NCBI GenBank assembly: GCA_965246785.1
Contig: CBDFFM010000020.1
Coordinates: forward strand, 186,001 to 250,000
Direction of reading: 5' to 3'
Length of the DNA: 64,000 nucleotides
DNA from: UBA1952 sp965246785
GTDB taxonomy: Bacteria; Bacteroidota; Bacteroidia; Chitinophagales; Chitinophagaceae
Shown: piece by piece, positions 9,135 through 19,400 of the stretch
Layout: each line of letters starts with the position of its first letter
Position numbering within the stretch: position 1 is the stretch's first letter
The notes under the pieces: generated by a model
Seen by the model: only the letters and a program-made list of their open reading frames with translations
Told to the model about the DNA's origin: nothing
The model's database searches: none
Position numbers and translations under genes: made by a program

Positions 9135-12100
9135 ATGATACAAATGTTTTTGTGTAAAGCATGCAGAAGGAAGATCTCATTTGTTCTGCTTTTAGCTCAA
9201 TGTTTTCAACTCATTTTCCCGGTTGTATCGTCAGGCCTTACCTCGGGGCCTGTCCAGCCTGAAACACAGGGATTTGAGCCGGTGGGCACTACCGATATGG
9301 TTGACCCTTTTACCGGGGATTTTATCTATAATATTCCGCTCATGGATGTGGAAGGTTATCCAATTAATATCGCCTACCACGGGGGAATAGGAATGGAGCA
9401 GGAGGCGAGTTGGGTGGGGTTAGGCTGGAATATAAATCCTGGAGTAGTCAACAGAATGGTAAGAGGATTACCAGATGATTTCGCGGGAGACACCATAGAC
9501 AAGGATATGTATATCCGGCCGGAAGTGACTACTAAAATTGGTTTACTTGCCGGCTTGGAAATTGCAGGTCTCGGAAAACCCGTTCTTAACGCAAGCGCGA
9601 GTTTTGGCGGTTATGTTACGTTCAGTAACTATCGGGGCGTGAGTGTTGACTTTTCAACCAAAGTCGGTGTAAACGCGCACATAGGCAATTGGGCAAGCGC
9701 AGGCATGAACGTTGGCGCTTCCGTGGGCTCTCAAACCGGCGCTTCCGTCAGCTATGATAGAAATTGGGGGCTGGGCCTTTCCGGGAGCATCAATGGCGAT
9801 ATAAGTGCCGGCGCAAGTTTTAACTGGAACATAGGAGGCAATTACAGCCCGAGAACAGGCAGACACGATTACAAAGGTTTTCAGATAAGTGCCGGAGCTG
9901 TAGAGCGACGCACCGGCTCACGTCTCAATTTTTCGGCGGGCACTACTGTTCCCATCGGGACCTTCAATACGACCAGTTTTAACACCAACAAGTCGTATAT
10001 GAATTCGTTTTACGGGCAGTTTAAGTTAGGGGGCGAATTCTTTGGTCTGTATGGCCATGCGGAGCTTATGGGCTCTGTCAATACCTGCGGATATGAGCGG
10101 GATGGTTCCAGAGCAGGGTTTGGATATTTCAATCTGGATAAGGCAAGTAGCGCAGGTACTGATGTACTGGACTTTTCCCGCGAAAAGGATGGGCTCTACA
10201 ATACCACTATGGACATCTTGCCACAAACCCACCTCACTTACGACGTATTTAGTGTCAGCGGGCAAGGCACAGGGGGATCCTTCCGCCCCGTTAGGAATGA
10301 TATCGGTAGCGTGTACGACCCGTCTGTAATCAATGCTACCGGAGCTGGCGGCGGCGGCGGAATAGAATTAGGCTTTGGAAATTCATTTGAGTTCGGATTG
10401 GAGTTTGCGACCACAAAATTTGAAACTAAAAGTGGTCCTTGGTTAGACTATAAGCGCAGCTTCACAGGGCCTGCAAAAGTTGGCTCCTATGAGGATATTT
10501 ACTTCAAAGAAGCCGGCGAACTGACTGAAAATAACGAAGCCTATCTGAACGGCATTGGGACAGATACCGCTGTTACCACACCGGAAGATGCTATAGCTCT
10601 TCCACCTACCAAAGCGGGAAGTAATACCCGCGTGACAAGGGCGAACTATATTTATACGCTTACAGGGGACAATAAGGATACTGCATCACTGTTAGACGGA
10701 AAAACCATTACCTCTTATATAGATACCACTGGTTTTAGAAATTACCCAACTGTCTCCAAGGTATACATTCCGAGGGTTGACCAGCCAAGCGTCGGTAAGC
10801 TTCGCAGGAAAAGCAATCAGGTTACGGAAATAGTGCAAGTGCAAAAGGATGGCCGCCGATACATCTATGGCCTCCCAGTGCTCAATAATGTACAGCGCGA
10901 GGCGACATTTGCTATTGATGAATCACAGGCAGATAAAACGAATTATCTAGCAAGCTATACCGCAGGAACGGATGATAATGGTGGCAATGGGCATGGGATA
11001 GATCATTTCTATTCTTCTACCGTTACCCCAGCTTATGTATCGGCGCACCTGTTAACCAGTGTTCTGTCAGCAGATTACAGTGATGTTACCGGGGATGGAA
11101 TTTCTGATGATGATTTGGGCACTTACACAAAATTCAATTATTCCCGTAAGAGCAATGATTATAGGTGGCGTTATCCTTCAGAAAGCGGCAAAGCACAGTA
11201 TATCCCCGGATTTACCACTGATAAGCGTGACGATAAAGGCGCTTACCTGATAGGCTCACGAGAGCAATGGATGTTGCACTCCATAGAGACTAAAAATTAT
11301 GTCGCGGAATTCTACGTATCCTCCAGGCTTGACGCGCGTGGCGTACAAGATGGAATTTTAAGCAGTTCCGGCAGATTTTATAACGACAGTAAATATCTGG
11401 GACTGGGCTCTGACGGGGATCAACGCTCTTATAAGTTGGACTCAATCGTGCTTTATAACAAGCATGACCGTTTTACGAATGGTTCCGGCGCAAAGTCAAT
11501 CAAGTCGGTAATTTTCTCATATGACAACGGTTTATGTAAAGGCGTTCCAAATGCTCCTGCGAACACCGGCAAACTCACATTGCGCAAGATTCAGATGCGC
11601 TATGGGCAATCCAACATTAATATGAGCGCCGGTTATGGATTTGACTACGACGCAAACTATAATTACGTCTACAACTCGGCAAATAAAGACAGATGGGGAA
11701 CCTACAAGCCCAACAACTCCTCACTTAATAACTTTTTGTTTCCGTTCACAGAGCAATCAAGCGCTACTAATGATTTCGCAAAAGCCTGGTCACTATCGCA
11801 AATAAGCCTTCCGTCCGGCGGCATCATCAAAGTTGATTACGAATCGGATGATTATGCCTTTGTGCAGGACAAGCCGGCCATGGAGATGATGCGCGTCGCG
11901 GGTTTCGGCGATGGAAGCGATTTTGACAATGGATCGGAATTGTATCAATCAGCAGGACACCAGCATTTATTTCTGTACTTCAATCGGCGAAAGTGGGCCG
12001 AGAATACCAAACTCAGCTTTAGAGAGAACTATTTTGGAGATTCGACGCTGCTTTATTTCAATATACCTGTTTCTTTAGCGGGCGGGGCCTATGAACCGAT

Positions 12101-15100
12101 CAAAGGCTACGCTGTAGCGAAATCAATAGGCCCGTGTACCAATGATTCACTGCACGGCTATGTAGAACTTGAAGAAAAGGATCTTCAAGGCACTAACTGC
12201 ACCGCAAATCCAATTGTATTCACGGCGCTGAATGTAGGAAGGTATAGTCTTCCCCAAGTGATGTACAAGGGCTGCGATCCAGATGCTTCGGATATCCAGA
12301 ATGTCGGAGCTGGTATGATGGAGGCCGTGCTTGACGCGATCTCGGTTTTTAAAAACCCGATTCAGCATTACATGGATCAGTCTAAAGCTAAGTATGCTGA
12401 CTTAAGCAAAAGTTTCGTACGCCTGCAGAGCCCCGGTTTAATGAAAAAAGGCGGTGGGCAGCGGGTTCATGCAATCAAGTTTTACGATAACTGGGCGGCG
12501 ATGGCAAAAGGCAACGAGGCTATTTACGGCAAGATATACGACTACACCACTGTGCGTCAGGACGGCAAGGGAATTATCAGCAGCGGAGTTGCAAGTTGGG
12601 AACCGGCGAGCGGAGGTGACGAGTTACCGCAGCGGCTACCAAAGCGCTTTGAAGTGCAACCGCGGACAAAGTTCCCGCCGAGCGACGCTATAGATCTTTA
12701 TAATGAACTGCCAATCGGGGAGAGCTTCTTTCCAGCCCCGGTTGTTGGGTACAGCAAAGTGACTGCCCGCTCAATTCACCTTAATGAAGGGCGCTCCTCT
12801 CAGAGTGAAGATGTGTATTACTTCTACACGGCAAAGGACTTCCCAATCCGCACGCAATACCGACCTATCAAGAAAATTCCGGATAATGAGTTTAAGCTGA
12901 CAAATACGAGGCTGAAAGAGACAGTCACCCAGGGGTTTGCAATCGTGCTTAACGATATGCACGGCAAGCCGCTTAATACCGAGCATTGGGTAATCAAACC
13001 AGACAGTAACAATTCTAGAGAGCTAATCAGCTATCAAAAGAATGACTATCTAAGTCAGGGAGGTCAGTTGAGCAACGTAGTTCCAACCTACTCGTATAAT
13101 GCAGCTCAAGGGAAACTTAGGATTGCCAATAAAAAGATTGGAATTGAAACCGACATCACGCTGGACAGTAGAAGCAAGTATGAACTGGCTAAAACAAAGC
13201 AATTTAGCTTCAGTTCCAATTTCTTCTTCATCGGCATGTATCCGATGCTCATTGCATTTGGTTACTCATGGCCATATGAAAATAGCGTTGATGTAAAATT
13301 GGCCACTACTACTAAAGTTACCCAGCAATATGGCATTTTGAGCAAGGTGACTAACTATAATCAAGGAGCTATCACCGAGTTGAAAAACGAAGTGTTTGAC
13401 GCTCAGACCGGAAATGTACTTGTGACGTCTTTAAACAATGAATTTAAAGACAGGCAATATTCAGTCAACTATCCGGCTCATTGGGGCTACAAAGAACTTG
13501 GTCCGGCATACGAAAATCAAAACATGCGGGGCGAATTTGACACAGTACAGATTGACACGTTTGGCAAGTATGCGAGTCGTTTTCTAAACTACAACGGTGC
13601 ATATAGCTACCAGTATACTCTACCCTCAAATATGCCAGTTGGTCTTGCCAAAGTGAGCCAAGACATGCCTAACTACAAATTGGGTGATGAGATGTTATTG
13701 TGGACTAGCTCTAATGCCCAGCCTATCAAAACATGGGTCATGGGATACACGTCAGACACCGCACATTGTTATGTTGTGATGGCTACGAGAGAGCCTTATA
13801 AAAGTGATGGTGCCTGGTATGTCGGCCAGTCTATCCCGAGGGTCGGCTACCGCGTGAACCGTTCGGGCAATAAGAACAGGTTGGGCGAGACCATTCAAAG
13901 CTACTCCACTACGGATGCCGGGAACGCCTTCCCATTCCTTAAAGATGATTTAAGCGGACTTATATCCTTCAACGCGCAGCGATTCAATCATAATCTGAAT
14001 CAAGTATATGCTGCGAACACAAAATCAGATTCGCTGAATCCTTTTGTTACCGGGAAGGTCGGGACATATCGTTCGGAAATGGAAGTAGTGAACGTAAAAA
14101 ACAGGGATTATACAGGCGGGACTGTACGGAAGACGGGTACATATTCCAGCGCCTCCTACTGGAAAACGGAAAAGGACGACTTTGAGTCGTATTGCGACGA
14201 CTCAATTCAATGTGCCGGCTCTCCAATTAACCAAGCTTACATGTGCACTTATATGTTTGACACGCTATGGGCTACCTATCTGGGAGGAGATTCTCTAGAA
14301 ATAAAGGTAAAAAATTTAGGCGCACAGACTTGTAGTAGCGCACACATAGATATTAAGGCAGGAACACTTGGCTCTACGGCCGTTACATTTCCTTTAATTA
14401 ACGTGCCGGGGACATACATGCAACGGGCAGTATGTCATTTGCCTGCGAGTTCATTTGCAGGGCTTGGAGTCACGACATGGGGATTTGCGTGCAATATGTG
14501 GTATTACAACTGTGGTTGTATGGATTACTTTGAATTGAATCAACACAACGGTGGACCAGGGCCAATCGGAATAATCGACCTATTACACTTGTATACCGGT
14601 GGTGCCGGTACTTACGGGGCATACGGGTATGGCGCATATCCCGGAAGTGGAAAAGCAACCCTCATTTCCCCGTATAATATGAACTCTCCATCTTCGATCT
14701 GTCACTACACGCCCTATAGAGTCCGAAAGAAAATTCTTTTGGATAAGGTTGGGCATTACGACGGCTCTGATGAGGAAAACTGGGTGAAAACGCAGCAGGT
14801 GACAAAATATAACTGGTACGGATCAGAGTTAGAAAACAAAGAGGAAGGCATTGGCTATAATTCCGCTATCTACGGATATAACCAGCAACTGCCTATCTGC
14901 GTGGCTAAAAACGCAAGGCATAGCGAAGTCTTGTTTGACGGGCTAGAAGATTATGCATTGCTACAATCCAAGCCAAGCATCCGTGAGGAGTATATGCGAC
15001 TTATCTATTCACCAATAGCCCCCTTTATTGATACTGCAACCAGTGTTGGCAATGTATACAGGCGTGCAAGCTTGGGAAGTAAATCTGCCGGTCTCAGTAT

Positions 15101-15686
15101 CACCAATGAAACTGCCCATACAGGTAATTACAGCTTAAAGACTACTGCAGCTGACACAATTTCGCTTAACGGAGGCGCTAAAGGGATGACGTCTGGTTAC
15201 TCATTTAAAATTGACAATGGAAGAAGATACGTGGCAACACTATGGGCGAGGACGAGTGAATCAATGAGCCCCAATGCTTTAAATCTTGGATATAGCTCTG
15301 GCGCTTCGGTGACGCTAGACACTCTGATGGGAGCTCCAAGCAGTAAGCTGATTACGAATACCCTTCTAGCCAAATCAACTGTTATTGACGGTTGGCAGCA
15401 GTTTGAGGTGGTTTTCGAAGTACCTGCCGGTTATAAGAATGCCAATCTGACCCTCAGCCAAGGCTACTACTACGACGACATAAGAATCTTTCCTTTTGAG
15501 TCCAACAGCAAGGGATTCGTGTATCATCCAGTGACACGGAAACTCATGGCATCTCTGGATGAAAATAACTACGCGACGTTCTATGAGTATGATGCCGAAG
15601 GAAATCTGGTGCGGACCAAAAAGGAGACGGAGCAGGGCATACTTACTGTTTCTGAATCAAGAAGTACACATCATAAGGCAAACTAA
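9135..15686 (+). CDS. Giant RHS-like exported protein (2183 aa), partner of the downstream RHS toxin
   Basis: After a signal peptide (ISFVLLLAQCFQLIFPVVSS) comes a motif common at the start of large Bacteroidota RHS-associated proteins: VDPFTGDFIYNIPL, then EASWVGLGWNINPG. Residues about 140-430 are Gly/Ser-rich with alternating beta pattern (GASVGSQTGASVSYD, GLGLSGSINGDISAGASF). The long middle part is mixed alpha/beta without a recognised domain. A carbohydrate-binding-like beta sandwich lies near 1985-2110 (NETAHTGNYSLKTTA), and the C-terminus ends in one YD-like repeat (FYEYDAEGNLVRTKKE). It stops 6 bp before the next gene. By analogy with two-part RHS cages (TcB/TcC) it may form part of the shell around the 3466-aa protein; that is inference. 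Confidence 0.8.
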   Translation: MIQMFLCKACRRKISFVLLLAQCFQLIFPVVSSGLTSGPVQPETQGFEPVGTTDMVDPFTGDFIYNIPLMDVEGYPINIAYHGGIGMEQEASWVGLGWNINPGVVNRMVRGLPDDFAGDTIDKDMYIRPEVTTKIGLLAGLEIAGLGKPVLNASASFGGYVTFSNYRGVSVDFSTKVGVNAHIGNWASAGMNVGASVGSQTGASVSYDRNWGLGLSGSINGDISAGASFNWNIGGNYSPRTGRHDYKGFQISAGAVERRTGSRLNFSAGTTVPIGTFNTTSFNTNKSYMNSFYGQFKLGGEFFGLYGHAELMGSVNTCGYERDGSRAGFGYFNLDKASSAGTDVLDFSREKDGLYNTTMDILPQTHLTYDVFSVSGQGTGGSFRPVRNDIGSVYDPSVINATGAGGGGGIELGFGNSFEFGLEFATTKFETKSGPWLDYKRSFTGPAKVGSYEDIYFKEAGELTENNEAYLNGIGTDTAVTTPEDAIALPPTKAGSNTRVTRANYIYTLTGDNKDTASLLDGKTITSYIDTTGFRNYPTVSKVYIPRVDQPSVGKLRRKSNQVTEIVQVQKDGRRYIYGLPVLNNVQREATFAIDESQADKTNYLASYTAGTDDNGGNGHGIDHFYSSTVTPAYVSAHLLTSVLSADYSDVTGDGISDDDLGTYTKFNYSRKSNDYRWRYPSESGKAQYIPGFTTDKRDDKGAYLIGSREQWMLHSIETKNYVAEFYVSSRLDARGVQDGILSSSGRFYNDSKYLGLGSDGDQRSYKLDSIVLYNKHDRFTNGSGAKSIKSVIFSYDNGLCKGVPNAPANTGKLTLRKIQMRYGQSNINMSAGYGFDYDANYNYVYNSANKDRWGTYKPNNSSLNNFLFPFTEQSSATNDFAKAWSLSQISLPSGGIIKVDYESDDYAFVQDKPAMEMMRVAGFGDGSDFDNGSELYQSAGHQHLFLYFNRRKWAENTKLSFRENYFGDSTLLYFNIPVSLAGGAYEPIKGYAVAKSIGPCTNDSLHGYVELEEKDLQGTNCTANPIVFTALNVGRYSLPQVMYKGCDPDASDIQNVGAGMMEAVLDAISVFKNPIQHYMDQSKAKYADLSKSFVRLQSPGLMKKGGGQRVHAIKFYDNWAAMAKGNEAIYGKIYDYTTVRQDGKGIISSGVASWEPASGGDELPQRLPKRFEVQPRTKFPPSDAIDLYNELPIGESFFPAPVVGYSKVTARSIHLNEGRSSQSEDVYYFYTAKDFPIRTQYRPIKKIPDNEFKLTNTRLKETVTQGFAIVLNDMHGKPLNTEHWVIKPDSNNSRELISYQKNDYLSQGGQLSNVVPTYSYNAAQGKLRIANKKIGIETDITLDSRSKYELAKTKQFSFSSNFFFIGMYPMLIAFGYSWPYENSVDVKLATTTKVTQQYGILSKVTNYNQGAITELKNEVFDAQTGNVLVTSLNNEFKDRQYSVNYPAHWGYKELGPAYENQNMRGEFDTVQIDTFGKYASRFLNYNGAYSYQYTLPSNMPVGLAKVSQDMPNYKLGDEMLLWTSSNAQPIKTWVMGYTSDTAHCYVVMATREPYKSDGAWYVGQSIPRVGYRVNRSGNKNRLGETIQSYSTTDAGNAFPFLKDDLSGLISFNAQRFNHNLNQVYAANTKSDSLNPFVTGKVGTYRSEMEVVNVKNRDYTGGTVRKTGTYSSASYWKTEKDDFESYCDDSIQCAGSPINQAYMCTYMFDTLWATYLGGDSLEIKVKNLGAQTCSSAHIDIKAGTLGSTAVTFPLINVPGTYMQRAVCHLPASSFAGLGVTTWGFACNMWYYNCGCMDYFELNQHNGGPGPIGIIDLLHLYTGGAGTYGAYGYGAYPGSGKATLISPYNMNSPSSICHYTPYRVRKKILLDKVGHYDGSDEENWVKTQQVTKYNWYGSELENKEEGIGYNSAIYGYNQQLPICVAKNARHSEVLFDGLEDYALLQSKPSIREEYMRLIYSPIAPFIDTATSVGNVYRRASLGSKSAGLSITNETAHTGNYSLKTTAADTISLNGGAKGMTSGYSFKIDNGRRYVATLWARTSESMSPNALNLGYSSGASVTLDTLMGAPSSKLITNTLLAKSTVIDGWQQFEVVFEVPAGYKNANLTLSQGYYYDDIRIFPFESNSKGFVYHPVTRKLMASLDENNYATFYEYDAEGNLVRTKKETEQGILTVSESRSTHHKAN

Positions 15687-15692
15687 CAGATT

Positions 15693-16427
15693 ATGGCTAC
15701 ACGGTTTCATGAAATCACGCGCCGCGTATCGTCAATGTGCGTGTGCATTGCCTTGATGTTTTTTCCATTGGCAGGCAGCGCTGATCAAAGCGCGGATTTT
15801 AGTCAGTTTAAGGCTTGGCTGAAACAGGACGGTTGGGCTTATCACGTATCGGTTCAATCTGCTATGAAGATGCAGCCGGCGCAAAAAAAGGTTCAGAATT
15901 ATGAGATATACACCTCAAATGAGGAGTATGTACGCTATGCGTCCGGGGACGACCTGTCCTTTTTTATGAATAGGAAGGGGATGTATCAGATAAATCATGA
16001 TGAGAAGGTTGTATTGTATAAACAGTTCTCCGCCGACAGTATCTGGCAACAACTGCAAAAGAACATGGATGCTATGTTACCTAAAAGCATTGCTGACAGT
16101 TTCTTTTTTAGGAACGCTTCCATTGCCTACAAGTCGCATGATAAGGCAAAGATTCAGTTTGAGCTAAGCTATCCGCGAGAGAGTCCAGTAAAGAGGATGC
16201 TAATTGATTTTGAGCCATCGTCAAAGAAAGTATCGCGAATAGAATACACTATAGAACGTGCTATGAACGGAAGTAGTTTACCAGAGGCCATGGTGATTCA
16301 AAAGGTAGTCATGGATAAATACACCCGCGTGAAGCCAGAAAAACTTCAGAGAATCATAAGCCTGTCAAGTAATCTCAAGTTGTTTCTGGATACCGCTTTT
16401 ACGGGATATACAATCTATAAAATGTAA
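15693..16427 (+). CDS. LolA-like exported protein between the two giant RHS genes
   Basis: 244 aa with an N-terminal signal (SSMCVCIALMFFPLAGSADQ). The pattern of the mature part, with a strand-rich stretch such as YEIYTSNEEYVRYASG, NRKGMYQINHDEKVVLYKQF and FELSYPRESPVKRMLIDFEPSS, is reminiscent of the half-barrel fold of LolA/LolB-type periplasmic carriers. The similarity is by eye and no family signature residue proves it. Spacing (6 bp before, 17 bp after) makes it translationally linked to the two giant RHS genes. I infer a periplasmic chaperone or carrier for one of them. Confidence 0.6.
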   Translation: MATRFHEITRRVSSMCVCIALMFFPLAGSADQSADFSQFKAWLKQDGWAYHVSVQSAMKMQPAQKKVQNYEIYTSNEEYVRYASGDDLSFFMNRKGMYQINHDEKVVLYKQFSADSIWQQLQKNMDAMLPKSIADSFFFRNASIAYKSHDKAKIQFELSYPRESPVKRMLIDFEPSSKKVSRIEYTIERAMNGSSLPEAMVIQKVVMDKYTRVKPEKLQRIISLSSNLKLFLDTAFTGYTIYKM

Positions 16428-16444
16428 GCTCAAACTAATAGTTT

Positions 16445-19400
16445 ATGCTCAACGTGCTCTGTCATCTGTTCCGGAAATTCGGCCTAATAGCATTGGCCAT
16501 TTTGACCCAGTCGCTGTCTATAGCGCAGAACGCTGAATTTCCGATTCGGGATATCAATCAGATTTTACGGTGTGACTCGCTGAGCACAAACATGGCAGAC
16601 AACGTATTGTACATAGCTAACGATGCCCGTAGTGCGATGCTCAATGACCACACTTATAGTTCAAAGGTTAAGTATAAGAGCAACTATACGCTTGTAAAGC
16701 TTAGTATTGACCATTCCGCATTAAGAATGCCACCCGGATACACCTACAAGATGGTGTATCAATTGGAGGGAAGTACGAAATTGGATGATACAACCTATAA
16801 TTTCTCAATTGTTGATTCGCTGGTCATCACTTATCGCGGTGACTCGCTATGGGCCTATCAGGATGAAAATATAAAGGCTTATCCCAATTTGTATAACGCA
16901 AAATTGAGTGTTATGCAGTTCTATGATGGGATTACAATTCCGCCACCGACGATCCCCATTTCTGTGCTTAAAAGGCAGAACTTTTTCATAGAGCTGTCTA
17001 TGCGTTATCAGCCATATCTGAAAACGCATTACATGCCTAACGATATGGAATTGATTCCAAGCTCATCGTTCAATTCAACGCGAAATGTATTGAATGTAAG
17101 TTGGCTACCTAAGTATTCGTCGTATTTGGGCATTGTTACGCCCGCGCATTATGAATTGGAATGGACATATACAGACAATTATGCAAAAGACGGAACTGAA
17201 TTAGCCGCATCTAGCGTTCTTTATGAATTTAAGAACAATGCTACACGCGTAATTACAGACACTCCGGGCTATGCCATTCCTGTTATCTATCCTAAAGGTT
17301 ATGTAGTATATAGAGTTCGGATGGTCAGACCTGATTCCTTCCTGTACAAGTATTCCATTTACGGGATATGGTCATCAGTTAACCCGAAAGGAATCATCAG
17401 TCAATTGAACAGCGGCGACTACTATAAGATTCAAGAGGCACATGTTGGAGATTCGTTGAACTGGAACTACAGTATTCAGTTCGCAGAAGGAGGTAAGTAT
17501 AAACATGTGCTTAGCTACTATGACGGGCTTCTAAAAAACCGTCAATCCATTACCCGGTTTAACAGCGATATCAATAAATTACTCGTTACTGAGAAAATTT
17601 ACGATTACGAGGGACGTCCGGAAATCACCACCTTACCTTCCGTTGTTGCTAATTCCAATTTTAAATACCTCACCAATGTAAGTATCAGCGACGTCACCAA
17701 GCTGCCTTACGCTCCGATTGATTTTGACCAGAGGCCCAGCAAGTGCCCGGACGAATATACAGTTCCGCCATTCCGTATTGATTGTTGGGCAAACAAATAC
17801 TATTCTACGCTTAATACCGATACTGTAGGCATGCAGAAGTTTTTGCCCCGCGCGAATGGCTATCCTTTCGTTCATGCACAACTCTCGCCGGGATTTAGTG
17901 ATCGTGTAGATATACTGGGTGGCGCAGGCGACACGCTGCAAATCGGACGGGGACATGATGCGAAAAACAAGTATATGGGCGCAGACCAAAGCGACTTGAA
18001 TCGTTTGATGGGCATCAATGCCGGCTACGCAAGCTACTATACCAAAACGGTCAGCGAGGACCAAAATGGGCAACAATCATTGGCTATCAAAGACTTTAGA
18101 GGTCGTGCTGTACTCACATCCCTTCTAGGAGCAGCAGTTGACACTTCTACCCATGCAATCATGTTCAACGAAGAAGTACCTAACGCCCGCAAACTGCGGG
18201 ATGATAAGTTGAACGGAGCGCATCAGGTTTTGCTTGGCCATCAAAAACGATATAACGGCAGCCTGTTCATGGACGAAGCTGCGCTGGTAAATGTTGAATA
18301 TGATTACGACTTCAGTCCGTATATAGTTTGCACCGGAGCGTACAACACACCCATAGCATTGACTGTAAAGGGAGACTATGACTACGTAGTTAGGGATGAT
18401 TGCGGGCAGGAAGAGCTACACAAGAATGGCAGCATTGGTTATACGGGTTTAGCTTATAGCACGACTGCATTGACAGCGTCAGTATCTGATAATGTAAGCC
18501 TCAGCAAAGGCAAGCATACCATCGAAAAAACGCTGACCATACGTGATGCTGACATAAACGCGGCGGTTGATACTTTCTTCAAGTACGTAACCGCCTGCAC
18601 CAAGTCTGATGGCGCATTTGTGAAAGAAGAGGTGGAGAATATGCAGATCAACTGCAATGACACGTCGACCAGCACAAATCCCTGTTCTGTGACCGGGGAT
18701 GAGAACCCATGCGTGAAGCTGGAGCGCGATATGCTTGAAGAATTAATGCCGGAAGGGAAGTACGGTTCTTTGCCGGTTCCTCACACCCCCGTCAGCCATC
18801 TTTTCAACCCTGCGGTGCTCGGGACATATTCCATATTTGACGCTATTGATAATGACAACCGCATCTATCGCTACATGGGCCCGTGTATACAGACCAGTCT
18901 CAATTCTGTTTTGGTTACGGTAAACGGTACTACCTACACTAACCTGGGCAGCATGTCCAGGGACAGCTTCATATACATCTATCAAAACGCCGGCAAGGAC
19001 CAGCAGGCAATTGCAAGAGCGCTCCTCCCCCTTCACCCTGAATACTGCAAGCTGCAGTCCTGCTTTGTGGACACCTTTGAAAACAGATTCAAAGCTTTCC
19101 CCGATGCAAGCGCCGCAACGAAATATGGCTATTTTACGCTCAACGATATAGTGAATAAAGATGCCGACCTCCGTACACGGCTCAGCGGCCTGACAGGCAT
19201 TTCCGATTCGTTGAAAATTTTTGGCGGCCGCTTTCGCATGGATACGCTTGCCGCTGAAATCGTGTTTTGCAACAGTGATAATGCGGCATCCTATGCTGAT
19301 GCCAGGCGATTCTTTCACGCTAACATAGTCAATCTCAGCTTTCCTGATCAGGTCATTAAGAATGAATACTTTGAGAAGTTGCGCAGCTTTTATCTGGCTA

